37,207 nt of DNA from an uncultured Bacteroidota bacterium (GTDB lineage Bacteria > Bacteroidota > Bacteroidia > Flavobacteriales > Flavobacteriaceae), in contig CACIXU010000019.1 in assembly GCA_902590705.1 (NCBI GenBank), positions 1 to 37,207 on the forward strand, in the 5' to 3' direction. The translations under genes and the position numbers were made by a program. The notes under the pieces are model-generated. The model was given only the letters and a program-made list of their open reading frames with translations, did no database searches and had not been told where the DNA came from. Numbering within the stretch: position 1 is the first letter of the stretch; each line of letters opens with the position of its first letter. This document shows positions 1-7,811 of this stretch, in pieces.

Positions 1-1
1 T

Positions 2-1771
2 AAAAATGATAATTCTAAGTCAAGCAATGACAAATCAGATGATTTTCTAGATAATTTTAATTGGCATAACTATCAGGAGGGAATAGATATAATTGATGAT
101 GATAAACTTCTTGAGTTTGAATCTTTAGTTGCTGAGAATTTTGTTGATACAGCTGACGAAGATGTGCTTGAAGGAATTATTGTCCACCTCACTGATCGTG
201 AAGCAATAATTGATATCAACGCAAAATCCGAGGGAGTTATTTCTTTGAATGAGTTTAGATATAATCCAAATCTTAAGATAGGAGATAAAGTTGAGGTTAT
301 TGTTGATATTCGGGAAGATAAGACTGGACAATTAATACTCTCTCACAGAAAAGCGAGAGTTATTAAAGCTTGGGACCGTGTCAATAATGCTCATGATAAT
401 GGAGAAATTGTAAATGGTTTCGTAAAATGTAGAACCAAGGGAGGAATGATAGTAGATGTTTTTGGAATTGAAGCTTTTTTGCCTGGATCTCAAATCGATG
501 TAAAGCCAATTCGTGATTATGATCAGTATGTTGACAAGACAATGGAATTCAAAGTTGTTAAAATTAATCATGAGTTCAAAAATGTTGTTGTTTCTCACAA
601 AGCACTTATTGAAGCTGATCTAGAAGTCCAAAAGAAAGAGATAATAGGGCAGCTGGAAAAAGGTCAAGTTCTCGAGGGAATGGTAAAGAATATTACATCA
701 TACGGTGTTTTTGTTGACTTAGGAGGAGTTGACGGTTTAATTCATATTACAGATCTTTCTTGGAGTAGAATTAATCACCCCAATGAGATATTAGAGCTCG
801 ATCAAAAACTAAATGTAGTCATTTTAGATTTTGATGATGATAAATCCAGAATCCAGTTAGGTTTAAAACAATTAAGTCCTCATCCATGGGATCGATTAAG
901 TGACGAAATTAAGGAAGGAGATAAGGTTAAGGGTAAAGTTGTTGTAATAGCTGATTATGGTGCTTTTATTGAAATCGAAGAGGGTGTTGAGGGACTTATT
1001 CATGTTTCTGAAATGTCTTGGTCAACTCACTTAAGGTCTGCTCAAGATTTTGTTAATATTGGTGATGAAGTAGAGGCAGTATTATTGAGTATAGATCGCG
1101 AAACCAGAAAAATGTCATTGGGAATAAAACAACTAACAACTGATCCCTGGACTGATATTACATCGAAATATCCAGTTGGATCTAAACATAAAGGAGTAGT
1201 TAGAAATTTCACAAACTTTGGTGTATTCATTGAGTTGGAAGAGGGAGTGGATGGATTAGTCTATATATCTGATTTATCTTGGACAAAAAAAATTAAGCAT
1301 CCATCTGAGGTTTTATCCTTATCAGATAAAATCGATGTCCTTGTTTTGGAACTTGACGTGGAGGGAAGGAAACTTAGCCTTGGGCACAAGCAAACAATGG
1401 ATAATCCATGGGATAAATATGCAAATGAATTTGCAGTTGATACTGTTCACAAAGTTTCTATTACTGAAATTGTTGAAAAAGGTGCAACTATTTATTTCAA
1501 TGAAGATGTAGTCGCTTTTGTACCCTCACGTCATATGGATAAAGAAGATGGGACTAAACTTAAAAAAGGTGAGGAAGCTGAATTCAAGATAATTGAGTTT
1601 AACAAAGAATTTAAGCGGGTAGTTGCTTCTCATACTAATTTATTCAAAGAGCAAGAAAAGAAAAATTTCAGAAAGGCCTCTAAAAATCTTAAAGAAAATA
1701 ACAGTGAGAAAACTACTTTAGGAGACCTAGGTGCTTTAGCTGATCTTAAGAAAAAAATGAAAGACGCTTGA
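2..1771 (+). CDS. rpsA: 30S ribosomal protein S1, 5' end missing
   Basis: Ribosomal protein S1 binds mRNA on the 30S subunit and helps unstructured mRNAs enter the ribosome. The frame is open from the window edge, so the true start lies upstream; an internal ATG at 164 is not the start, because conserved residues (for example NWHNYQEGID) precede it. Six S1 (OB-fold) motifs follow one another; the third to fifth are the most canonical (GQVLEGMVKNITSYGVF, GDKVKGKVVVIADYGAF and GSKHKGVVRNFTNFGVF), each ending near a DLSW or EMSW motif. The C-terminal tail is short and lysine-rich. A strong hairpin terminator follows 15 bases after the stop, so this is the end of its transcription unit. S1 matters in Bacteroidota because their mRNAs largely lack Shine-Dalgarno pairing. 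Identity is secure. Confidence 0.97.
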   Translation, partial: KNDNSKSSNDKSDDFLDNFNWHNYQEGIDIIDDDKLLEFESLVAENFVDTADEDVLEGIIVHLTDREAIIDINAKSEGVISLNEFRYNPNLKIGDKVEVIVDIREDKTGQLILSHRKARVIKAWDRVNNAHDNGEIVNGFVKCRTKGGMIVDVFGIEAFLPGSQIDVKPIRDYDQYVDKTMEFKVVKINHEFKNVVVSHKALIEADLEVQKKEIIGQLEKGQVLEGMVKNITSYGVFVDLGGVDGLIHITDLSWSRINHPNEILELDQKLNVVILDFDDDKSRIQLGLKQLSPHPWDRLSDEIKEGDKVKGKVVVIADYGAFIEIEEGVEGLIHVSEMSWSTHLRSAQDFVNIGDEVEAVLLSIDRETRKMSLGIKQLTTDPWTDITSKYPVGSKHKGVVRNFTNFGVFIELEEGVDGLVYISDLSWTKKIKHPSEVLSLSDKIDVLVLELDVEGRKLSLGHKQTMDNPWDKYANEFAVDTVHKVSITEIVEKGATIYFNEDVVAFVPSRHMDKEDGTKLKKGEEAEFKIIEFNKEFKRVVASHTNLFKEQEKKNFRKASKNLKENNSEKTTLGDLGALADLKKKMKDA

Positions 1772-1785
1772 AGCTTTTAGCTTTT

Positions 1786-1816
1786 AAACCCTTCTTTTCA
1801 AGAAGGGTTTTTTTTT
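1786..1816 (+). terminator. Rho-independent terminator of rpsA
   Basis: An 11-bp perfect stem (AAACCCTTCTT paired with AAGAAGGGTTT) closes a 3-base loop (TTC) and runs into a T tract. It separates rpsA from the pyrR promoter only about 20 bases further on. Confidence 0.93.
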
Positions 1817-1837
1817 AAAATTCAAAAAAAAAAGTAA

Positions 1838-1845
1838 TATTTTTG
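1838..1845 (+). promoter_or_regulatory. Bacteroidota -7 box of pyrR
   Basis: TATTTTTG matches the Bacteroidota consensus TAnnTTTG. Only four bases separate its G from the pyrR ATG at 1850, so transcription probably starts at or next to the start codon (leaderless mRNA). No clear -33 TTTG is visible. Confidence 0.7.
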
Positions 1846-1849
1846 TTCT

Positions 1850-2392
1850 ATGTCTCCTAAAATACTATTGTCAACAAAAAAAATAGATATTATTTTAAAA
1901 AGATTGGCATGTCAATTAATTGAAAAGTATCCAGATTTTAGTAAAGTTGTATTAGTAGGGTTACAGCCAAGAGGTATTTATTTATTAGATAGACTCCTCG
2001 ATCTCCTTGAGGTTGATTATGCTTTGGGTAAAGTCATATCAGGTAAGCTTGATATAACATTTTTTAGGGACGATTTTAGAAGATTTGATAAAACACTTTC
2101 AGCCTCTTCATCTCAAATGGAAGTTACAATTGAAGGCAAATCCGTAGTTTTAATCGATGATGTATTATTCACTGGAAGGAGTATTCGTGCAGCCCTTACT
2201 TCATTAGATAATTACGGGAGACCTTTAGATATTCAATTATTGGTTCTTATTGATAGAAGATTTAGTCGACATTTACCTATACAGCCAGATTTTGTTGGAG
2301 CACAAGTAGATGCATTTGAGGGCGACAGAGTTAGAGTTCATTGGAAAGACAATAAACAAGATGATATAGTATTTATAGAAAAAAATTCCTAA
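1850..2392 (+). CDS. pyrR: PyrR-type phosphoribosyltransferase (uracil PRTase / pyrimidine regulator)
   Basis: 180 residues, the usual PyrR length. PyrR is a type I phosphoribosyltransferase that can make UMP from uracil and PRPP; in Firmicutes it also binds pyr mRNA. The PRPP-binding loop is at residues 99-113 (VVLIDDVLFTGRSIR), and the N-terminal VGLQPRG segment (36-42) and the DRR segment near residue 157 are also family features. The ATG directly follows a -7 box. The stop codon abuts the ATG of pyrB, so the two are co-transcribed. Because there is essentially no 5' leader before pyrR and no gap before pyrB, a Firmicutes-style RNA attenuator has no room here; the regulatory role is therefore doubtful while the enzymatic role is likely. 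Confidence 0.93.
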   Translation: MSPKILLSTKKIDIILKRLACQLIEKYPDFSKVVLVGLQPRGIYLLDRLLDLLEVDYALGKVISGKLDITFFRDDFRRFDKTLSASSSQMEVTIEGKSVVLIDDVLFTGRSIRAALTSLDNYGRPLDIQLLVLIDRRFSRHLPIQPDFVGAQVDAFEGDRVRVHWKDNKQDDIVFIEKNS

Positions 2393-3331
2393 ATGAAAAA
2401 ATTAAGTGTGGATCATTTAATTGGAATCAAGTACCTTAAAGAGGAGGATATTCACTTAATTTTTGAAACAGCTGATCATTTTAAGGAAGTAATAAATCGT
2501 CCAATAAAAAAAGTCCCTAGTTTAAGAGACATTACAATTGCAAACCTTTTTTTTGAAAATAGTACTAGGACAAAACTATCCTTCGAATTAGCAGAAAAAA
2601 GACTTAGTGCTGATGTAGTAAACTTCTCTGCCTCGCAATCATCTTTAAGTAAAGGAGAAACTCTTATTGATACGGTAAATAATATTTTAGCCATGAAGGT
2701 TGATGTTATAGTTATGCGACACCCAAACCCTGGCGCTCCATTATTCTTATCAGAAAATGTAGATGCTTGTATAATAAATGCTGGGGATGGAACACACGAA
2801 CACCCTTCACAAGCTTTACTAGATGCTTTTTCAATTAAAGAAAAACTAGGTAATATATGTGGAAAGAGAATTGCTATAGTAGGTGATATACTTCACTCAA
2901 GAGTAGCTCTCTCCAATATATTTGCCCTTAAAATGCTAGGAGCAGAAGTAAGAATTTGCGGTCCTAAATCGCTTTTACCAAAACACATACAATCATTAGG
3001 TGTCTCAGTAAGTACTGATTTAATGAAAACTCTTAAGTGGTGTGATGCCGTTAATATGTTAAGAGTTCAAAACGAAAGGATGGACTTAAATTTCTTTCCC
3101 TCCTCCAGGGAGTATGCAAAACTTTATGGTTTAAACCTTAAAAAACTTGAACAAATAAAAAAAGATATAGTTATTCTCCATCCTGGCCCAATTAATCGTG
3201 GGGTTGAAATTACCTCCGACGTAGCTGATTCTAAAAACGCTGTTATTCTAGACCAAGTTGAAAATGGGGTCGCAATTCGAATGGCCATTATTTACCTTCT
3301 TGTGGCTAAGCTTAATATTCCAGATGTATGA
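2393..3331 (+). CDS. pyrB: Aspartate carbamoyltransferase, catalytic subunit
   Basis: Condenses carbamoyl phosphate with aspartate, the committed step of pyrimidine synthesis, in the cytosol. 312 residues, the normal length for a catalytic chain. The carbamoyl-phosphate loop STRTK is at 57-61, HPSQ at 137-140 and HPGPINRG at 263-270. The start codon immediately follows the pyrR stop, and the last four bases overlap the start of the next gene (ATGA at 3328-3331), which points to translational coupling. No pyrI regulatory chain is seen in the window. Identity is secure. Confidence 0.97.
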   Translation: MKKLSVDHLIGIKYLKEEDIHLIFETADHFKEVINRPIKKVPSLRDITIANLFFENSTRTKLSFELAEKRLSADVVNFSASQSSLSKGETLIDTVNNILAMKVDVIVMRHPNPGAPLFLSENVDACIINAGDGTHEHPSQALLDAFSIKEKLGNICGKRIAIVGDILHSRVALSNIFALKMLGAEVRICGPKSLLPKHIQSLGVSVSTDLMKTLKWCDAVNMLRVQNERMDLNFFPSSREYAKLYGLNLKKLEQIKKDIVILHPGPINRGVEITSDVADSKNAVILDQVENGVAIRMAIIYLLVAKLNIPDV

Positions 3332-3648
3332 TAAATGAAACTCATGACACCTACCAATACTTAAGACCCAAATCTGATTCTTTTTCTAAATCTGATTTTA
3401 TTATCCCAGGAAAAGAACCAATCGATATCATCCTAGAGTTAAATCATTTAAATGCAATCAACAATTCGCTTCTGGGTATTATTTTAGATTTAAATAAAGA
3501 TCAAATTTCAAAGGGATTATGTTTGGTAGTTGTTAAATCAGATATTACTGATTTTTCCGAACGAGACTCTCTTATTGTTGTACCTACACTTGGGGAGGCT
3601 AAGGACTATATTCAGATGGCGAAGATTCAAAGAGACTTAGGTTTTTAA
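3328..3648 (+). CDS. Small STAS-like conserved protein between pyrB and rnz
   Basis: 106 residues, soluble, no signal peptide. I recognise the flavobacterial small protein that commonly sits directly before RNase Z and is sometimes mislabelled as RNase Z itself. The recognisable part is the C-terminal VVPTLGEAKDYIQM segment and the terminal QRDLGF. The alternating hydrophobic strands and helices suggest a STAS or anti-sigma-antagonist-like fold, but the conserved phosphorylatable serine of true STAS antagonists is not evident. The gene overlaps pyrB by four bases and ends one base before the rnz start, so it is tightly coupled to both. Function unknown; a partner or regulator of RNase Z is a guess from position only. 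Confidence 0.75.
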   Translation: MINETHDTYQYLRPKSDSFSKSDFIIPGKEPIDIILELNHLNAINNSLLGIILDLNKDQISKGLCLVVVKSDITDFSERDSLIVVPTLGEAKDYIQMAKIQRDLGF

Positions 3649-3649
3649 T

Positions 3650-4555
3650 ATGAAGTTATCAATTCTAGGTTGTAATTCAGCTACCCCATTGGAAAACTCC
3701 CATACTACCTCTCAAGTTCTCGAGGTTAAAAACCATCTTTTTTTAATTGATTGTGGAGAGGGTACTCAGATTCAACTACGCAACCAAAAAATTAATTTTT
3801 CAAGAATAAAACATATTTTTATTTCGCATTTACATGGTGATCATTTTTATGGTTTAGTAGGATTAATTAGTACTTTTAGACTTTTAGGAAGAACCTCAGA
3901 CCTAAATGTATACGGTCCAAAGGGGATTAAAGAAATTATTACACTTCAACTTAAACTTGCTAACTCATGGACCAATTATAATTTATTTTTCCACGAATTG
4001 GAAAGCAAGACATCTCATATCATATTTGAAGATGATGATATCTTAGTATCCACTATTCCGTTAGAACACCGCGTATATACAAATGGATTTTTATTTAGAG
4101 AAAAAACTGGAAAAAGGCCCTTAAATTTTCAGAAAATTAAGGATTTTAAAATTAAATCTTATGATTTTCAAAATCTGAAGCAAGGTAAAGATTTAATTAC
4201 AGAACAAGGTAAGATAATTAAAAATGAATCCCTCACTTTGGAACCTCATCCAATTAAAACCTATGCTTTTTGCAGTGATACTTCTTACAATGAAAGTATT
4301 GTACCTTTAATTGAATTCGTTGATTTGTTGTACCATGAAGCTACTTTTTTAGATTCACATGCAAATTTGGCAAAAAAAACCAAACATAGTACGGCTAGAC
4401 AAGCAGCAAAAATAGCAAAGTTATCGAATGTTAAACGATTGATTTTAGGTCATTTTTCAAGTAGATATAAGGATAAAAGCCAATTCATTACGGAGGCTAA
4501 ATCAGTTTTCGATAAAGTTGAATTAGCTTCAGACGGTAAAATTATTCATCTATAA
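3650..4555 (+). CDS. rnz: Ribonuclease Z (tRNA 3'-end processing)
   Basis: Metallo-beta-lactamase-fold endonuclease that removes 3' trailers from tRNA precursors. 301 residues, typical of the short bacterial form. The zinc motif HLHGDH is at 60-65, and later zinc ligands are seen in FCSDTSYN and in LGHFSSRY near the C-terminus; the KHSTARQAA segment is the HST loop typical of RNase Z. This genome does not encode CCA on the one tRNA in the window (tRNA-Ser at 34875-34958), which fits a requirement for RNase Z plus CCA-adding enzyme. It is the last gene of the pyr operon. Confidence 0.96.
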   Translation: MKLSILGCNSATPLENSHTTSQVLEVKNHLFLIDCGEGTQIQLRNQKINFSRIKHIFISHLHGDHFYGLVGLISTFRLLGRTSDLNVYGPKGIKEIITLQLKLANSWTNYNLFFHELESKTSHIIFEDDDILVSTIPLEHRVYTNGFLFREKTGKRPLNFQKIKDFKIKSYDFQNLKQGKDLITEQGKIIKNESLTLEPHPIKTYAFCSDTSYNESIVPLIEFVDLLYHEATFLDSHANLAKKTKHSTARQAAKIAKLSNVKRLILGHFSSRYKDKSQFITEAKSVFDKVELASDGKIIHL

Positions 4556-4571
4556 TTTGATAGATAAATTG

Positions 4572-4579
4572 TAAATTTG
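4572..4579 (+). promoter_or_regulatory. Putative -7 box of pdxH operon
   Basis: TAAATTTG matches TAnnTTTG and lies 22 bases before the pdxH ATG. It would drive the pdxH-sixA-ppk-ppx unit. The upstream -33 element is not convincing. Confidence 0.55.
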
Positions 4580-4601
4580 ATTTTAAAATAATTTTAGCAT
4601 C

Positions 4602-5246
4602 ATGAAAGCCAATTTGGCAGATTTGCGAAAATCCTATGACAAGGGTAGCTTAGATATTAATGCAGTTGGTGATAATCCCATTAATTTATTTGAGATTTGG
4701 TTCAAAGAAGCTGAGCAGTCAGATTTGATCGAAGAAGCTAACGCTATGATTTTATCTACTTTAGGTGAAAGTGGCTTCCCTAAACCAAGAGTTGTTCTTT
4801 TAAAAGGATTTTCAGAAGAGGGTTTTATTTTTTTTACTAATTATAAGAGTGAAAAAGGCCGGTCTTTGTTAAAAAATCCAAAGGTTGGAATTGCTTTTTT
4901 TTGGCCAGCTTTAGAGCGTCAAATTATTATCAAAGGAATTGCTCAAAAGATTTCCTCAGATAGATCAGATGAATATTTTAATTCCCGTCCCAGAGGAAGT
5001 CAGTTGGGCGCCTTAGTTTCTCCACAGAGCTCAGTAATCTCGAGTAGACAATTTTTGGAGGATCGATTGTCAACCCTAACAGATGAATATTTAAACAAAC
5101 CTATTCCACGCCCAGATCATTGGGGAGGTGTTGTTGTCAAACCTGTTCAGATTGAGTTTTGGCAAGGTCGTCCAAATCGTTTACATGATAGAATATCCTG
5201 CCAATTGATCAATGAAGTTTGGAAAAGTGAACGTTTAGCACCCTGA
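4602..5246 (+). CDS. pdxH: Pyridoxamine/pyridoxine 5'-phosphate oxidase
   Basis: FMN enzyme that oxidises pyridoxine or pyridoxamine 5'-phosphate to pyridoxal 5'-phosphate (vitamin B6). 214 residues, normal for the family. Family features are the FMN-binding segments (PKPRVVLLKG near 60-69, FFTNYKSEKG near 76-85), the SRPRGSQLGA segment near 127-136, and the C-terminal signature WQGRPNRLHDR followed by the terminal WKSERLAP. First gene of a four-gene unit; sixA begins six bases after its stop. PLP is needed by threonine synthase, encoded further right in the window, but that is only a pathway link. Confidence 0.97.
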   Translation: MKANLADLRKSYDKGSLDINAVGDNPINLFEIWFKEAEQSDLIEEANAMILSTLGESGFPKPRVVLLKGFSEEGFIFFTNYKSEKGRSLLKNPKVGIAFFWPALERQIIIKGIAQKISSDRSDEYFNSRPRGSQLGALVSPQSSVISSRQFLEDRLSTLTDEYLNKPIPRPDHWGGVVVKPVQIEFWQGRPNRLHDRISCQLINEVWKSERLAP

Positions 5247-5252
5247 TTATTG

Positions 5253-5741
5253 ATGAAAGAACTTGTTATTTTAAGACATGCCAAATCCAATAATAAATAC
5301 TTGGTTGATGATATAGATCGTCCCTTATCCACAACAGGAATTGAAAGGATCAAAAAAATTTCAAAAAAAATGCTGATCTTTTTTAAAAATAGTGATATCA
5401 TTCTATCAAGCCCCGCTAACCGAGCTTTGCATACCGCACAATTAATGATGCGGGAATTGAATTATAATTATGACAAACTTATTGTAGATAGAAAATTATA
5501 TACTTTCTATGCCAGCGATTTAATAGATTATGTTCACGGGTTAGATAATAAGTGGAGTAAAGTTATTTTAGTTGGCCATAATCCTGCTTTTACTGAATTG
5601 GTTAATCATTTTTCAAGAAAAAAAATAATCCACCTTCGCACAGCTGGGTTGGCTAAAATCACATTTGATTCAAATGACTGGAAATCATTACTTCAAGGAG
5701 AAATGGTCTTAGGACAAAAAACAATCATAAATGATTATTAA
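5253..5741 (+). CDS. sixA: SixA-like phosphohistidine phosphatase (histidine phosphatase family)
   Basis: Small member (162 residues) of the RHG histidine phosphatase family. The catalytic LRHAKS motif is at residues 7-12, the second histidine lies in LVGHNPAFTEL, and an SPANRALHTA segment supplies the phosphate-pocket arginine. A TTG three bases upstream could also start it, but the ATG at 5253 fits the family start (M-K-x-L-x-I-x-RHA). It overlaps ppk by one base. In enterobacteria SixA dephosphorylates phosphohistidine on signalling proteins; here the physiological target is unknown. Its place before PPK1, which works through phosphohistidine, is suggestive but unproven. Confidence 0.88.
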   Translation: MKELVILRHAKSNNKYLVDDIDRPLSTTGIERIKKISKKMLIFFKNSDIILSSPANRALHTAQLMMRELNYNYDKLIVDRKLYTFYASDLIDYVHGLDNKWSKVILVGHNPAFTELVNHFSRKKIIHLRTAGLAKITFDSNDWKSLLQGEMVLGQKTIINDY

Positions 5742-7807
5742 TGATTACGCATCCTCAATACATCAACCGCGAAATAAGTTGGCTTGACTTTAATGAAAGG
5801 GTCCTACAAGAGGCAAATGATCAAAATGTGCCACTTTTGGAGCGTCTTAGGTTTTTGGGAATTTTTTCAAATAATTTAGATGAATTTTTCCAAGTTAGGT
5901 ACGCCACTGTTAGGCGTATTGCTCAGTCAAGCATGACAGGAAAAAAAGTTTTTGCTGGTAGGAGTGCTGAGGTATTGTTAAAAGAAATTACAAAAAAGGT
6001 AATTGAGCTTCAAGAAGATAGTTTGAACATTCTCAATCGAATTTATGATGAGATGGAAAGGGAAAATATTTTTTTTATAGATGAAAATCAGGTAAATCCA
6101 GACCAAGAAAAATTTTTAAAAGACTATTTTATTGAAAAGGTAAACCCTAGTTTGGTAACTCTAATTCTCTCTGGAGAACAAACACAAGACTTATCGGATA
6201 ATAAAGCTTTTTTAATTGTTACAATGGATTTAGATTCTAACTCCAAACCAAATCGACTCTTTGCGCTTATTGAAATCCCTAAAGATGCTAAACGATTTGT
6301 TGTTCTTCCAAAGAAAGAGGATGGAAAACAGTATGTCATGATGCTAGATGATTTGATTCGATACAATTTTCATATAATCTTTAATTTTTTCAATTATAAT
6401 TCTATAGCAGGGCATATGGTAAAGATTACCAGAGATGCCGAGCTAGATCTTGAAGAAGACGTCTCTATTAGCTATGTTGAAAAAATCACAATGAGTGTCA
6501 AAGACCGATTGATTAGCGATCCTGTTAGACTGGTTTATGATAAAAAAATCCCAAAATACACTCTTAAATTTGTTATTGAAAAACTTAGTATCAATTCTAC
6601 AGACAGTCTAATTCCGGGTGGTAAATACCATCATCGCAGAGATTATATGAATTTTCCTAGTTTAGACAGACCAGATCTATTGTACTCTAAGTTTTTACCT
6701 CTTCCGATTCCTAATCTTAGTTTAGAAGAAAATATTTTAGAAGCTATTGCAAAGAGGGATTATTTACTTCACGCTCCCTACCAAAACTTCTCTTATATCA
6801 TTAAATTCCTGAGAGAGGCGGCTATAGATCCAAAAGTCAAGTCTATAAAAATAACAATTTATCGTTTATCTAAATTATCAGATGTAGCGAGCTCATTGAT
6901 TAATGCTGCAAGAAATGGTAAAAAAGTTTTGGTTCAGATTGAATTACAAGCAAGGTTTGATGAACAGAACAATATTAATTTCGCAGGACAGTTAGAAGCT
7001 GCTGGGGTTAGACTTATTTTTGGGATTCCCGGTCTAAAAGTTCATTCTAAAATATGTGTAATTGAGCGAGTAGGGGAAAAGAAGAATTTTAGATTTGGTT
7101 TTATTAGCACAGGAAATTTTAACGAATCTACTGCTAAAATTTATACTGATTACACACTTTTTACTGCTAATCAGAAAATATTAAAAGAGGTCAACAAGGT
7201 ATTTAATTTCCTGGAGGTTAGTTATAAACTCAAAAAATACAGACACCTTATTGTATCTCCTCATTACTCTTCAAATATCCTTTGTAAATTAATAGATAAG
7301 GAAATTAGCAATCATAAAAAAGGACTTCTTTCTGGGATCAGCCTAAAAATAAATAATATTACCAATTACCCATTAGTTAATAAACTCTATGAGGCCAGTC
7401 AAGCGGGAGTAAAAGTCAAAATGATTGTCAGGGGTGTTTGTTGTCTTGTCCCAGGCGTTAAAGGACTTAGTGAAAACATTCAGGTAATAAGTGTTGTAGA
7501 TAAATTTTTGGAACACTCTAGGGTTTATATTTTCAAAAATGCCGGAGATAGAAAAATTTATTTGTCATCAGCAGATTGGATGACTAGAAATATAGAAAAT
7601 AGGGTAGAGGTAGGTTGTCCAATTTATGATAAGGATTTACAGCAAGAGATATTGGATACCTTTAATATCTCTTGGAATGATAATGTTAAGGCGAGAATTA
7701 TAAATAAAACCCCTCAAAACAAGATAATTAAACCTGTTTCGGGAGAACCGAAGCAAAGATCACAATGGTCTACTTATGCTTATTATGAAAATAAACTAAA
7801 CCAATAG
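5741..7807 (+). CDS. ppk1: Polyphosphate kinase 1
   Basis: Makes long-chain polyphosphate reversibly from ATP. 688 residues, full length. The N-terminal domain begins NREISWLDFNERVL. The autophosphorylated histidine is H435 in GLKVHSKICVIER and the second catalytic histidine is H592 in FLEHSRVYIF, the same numbers as in the E. coli enzyme. The phospholipase-D-like segment STGNFNESTAKIYTDYTLF (457-475) is intact. Start codon overlaps the sixA stop by one base; ppx begins four bases after the stop. Having kinase and exopolyphosphatase in the same unit is a common bacterial arrangement. Identity is secure. Confidence 0.97.
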   Translation: MITHPQYINREISWLDFNERVLQEANDQNVPLLERLRFLGIFSNNLDEFFQVRYATVRRIAQSSMTGKKVFAGRSAEVLLKEITKKVIELQEDSLNILNRIYDEMERENIFFIDENQVNPDQEKFLKDYFIEKVNPSLVTLILSGEQTQDLSDNKAFLIVTMDLDSNSKPNRLFALIEIPKDAKRFVVLPKKEDGKQYVMMLDDLIRYNFHIIFNFFNYNSIAGHMVKITRDAELDLEEDVSISYVEKITMSVKDRLISDPVRLVYDKKIPKYTLKFVIEKLSINSTDSLIPGGKYHHRRDYMNFPSLDRPDLLYSKFLPLPIPNLSLEENILEAIAKRDYLLHAPYQNFSYIIKFLREAAIDPKVKSIKITIYRLSKLSDVASSLINAARNGKKVLVQIELQARFDEQNNINFAGQLEAAGVRLIFGIPGLKVHSKICVIERVGEKKNFRFGFISTGNFNESTAKIYTDYTLFTANQKILKEVNKVFNFLEVSYKLKKYRHLIVSPHYSSNILCKLIDKEISNHKKGLLSGISLKINNITNYPLVNKLYEASQAGVKVKMIVRGVCCLVPGVKGLSENIQVISVVDKFLEHSRVYIFKNAGDRKIYLSSADWMTRNIENRVEVGCPIYDKDLQQEILDTFNISWNDNVKARIINKTPQNKIIKPVSGEPKQRSQWSTYAYYENKLNQ

Positions 7808-7811
7808 CATT

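Noticed and set aside
125-598. Minus-strand ORFs of 68 and 88 codons opposite rpsA
   Set aside because: Antisense to a clearly recognised S1 coding sequence with no family motif and no promoter box; shadows of AT-rich codon use.
164-1771. rpsA start at the ATG at 164
   Set aside because: The frame is open to the window edge and conserved S1 residues lie upstream of this ATG, so it is internal.
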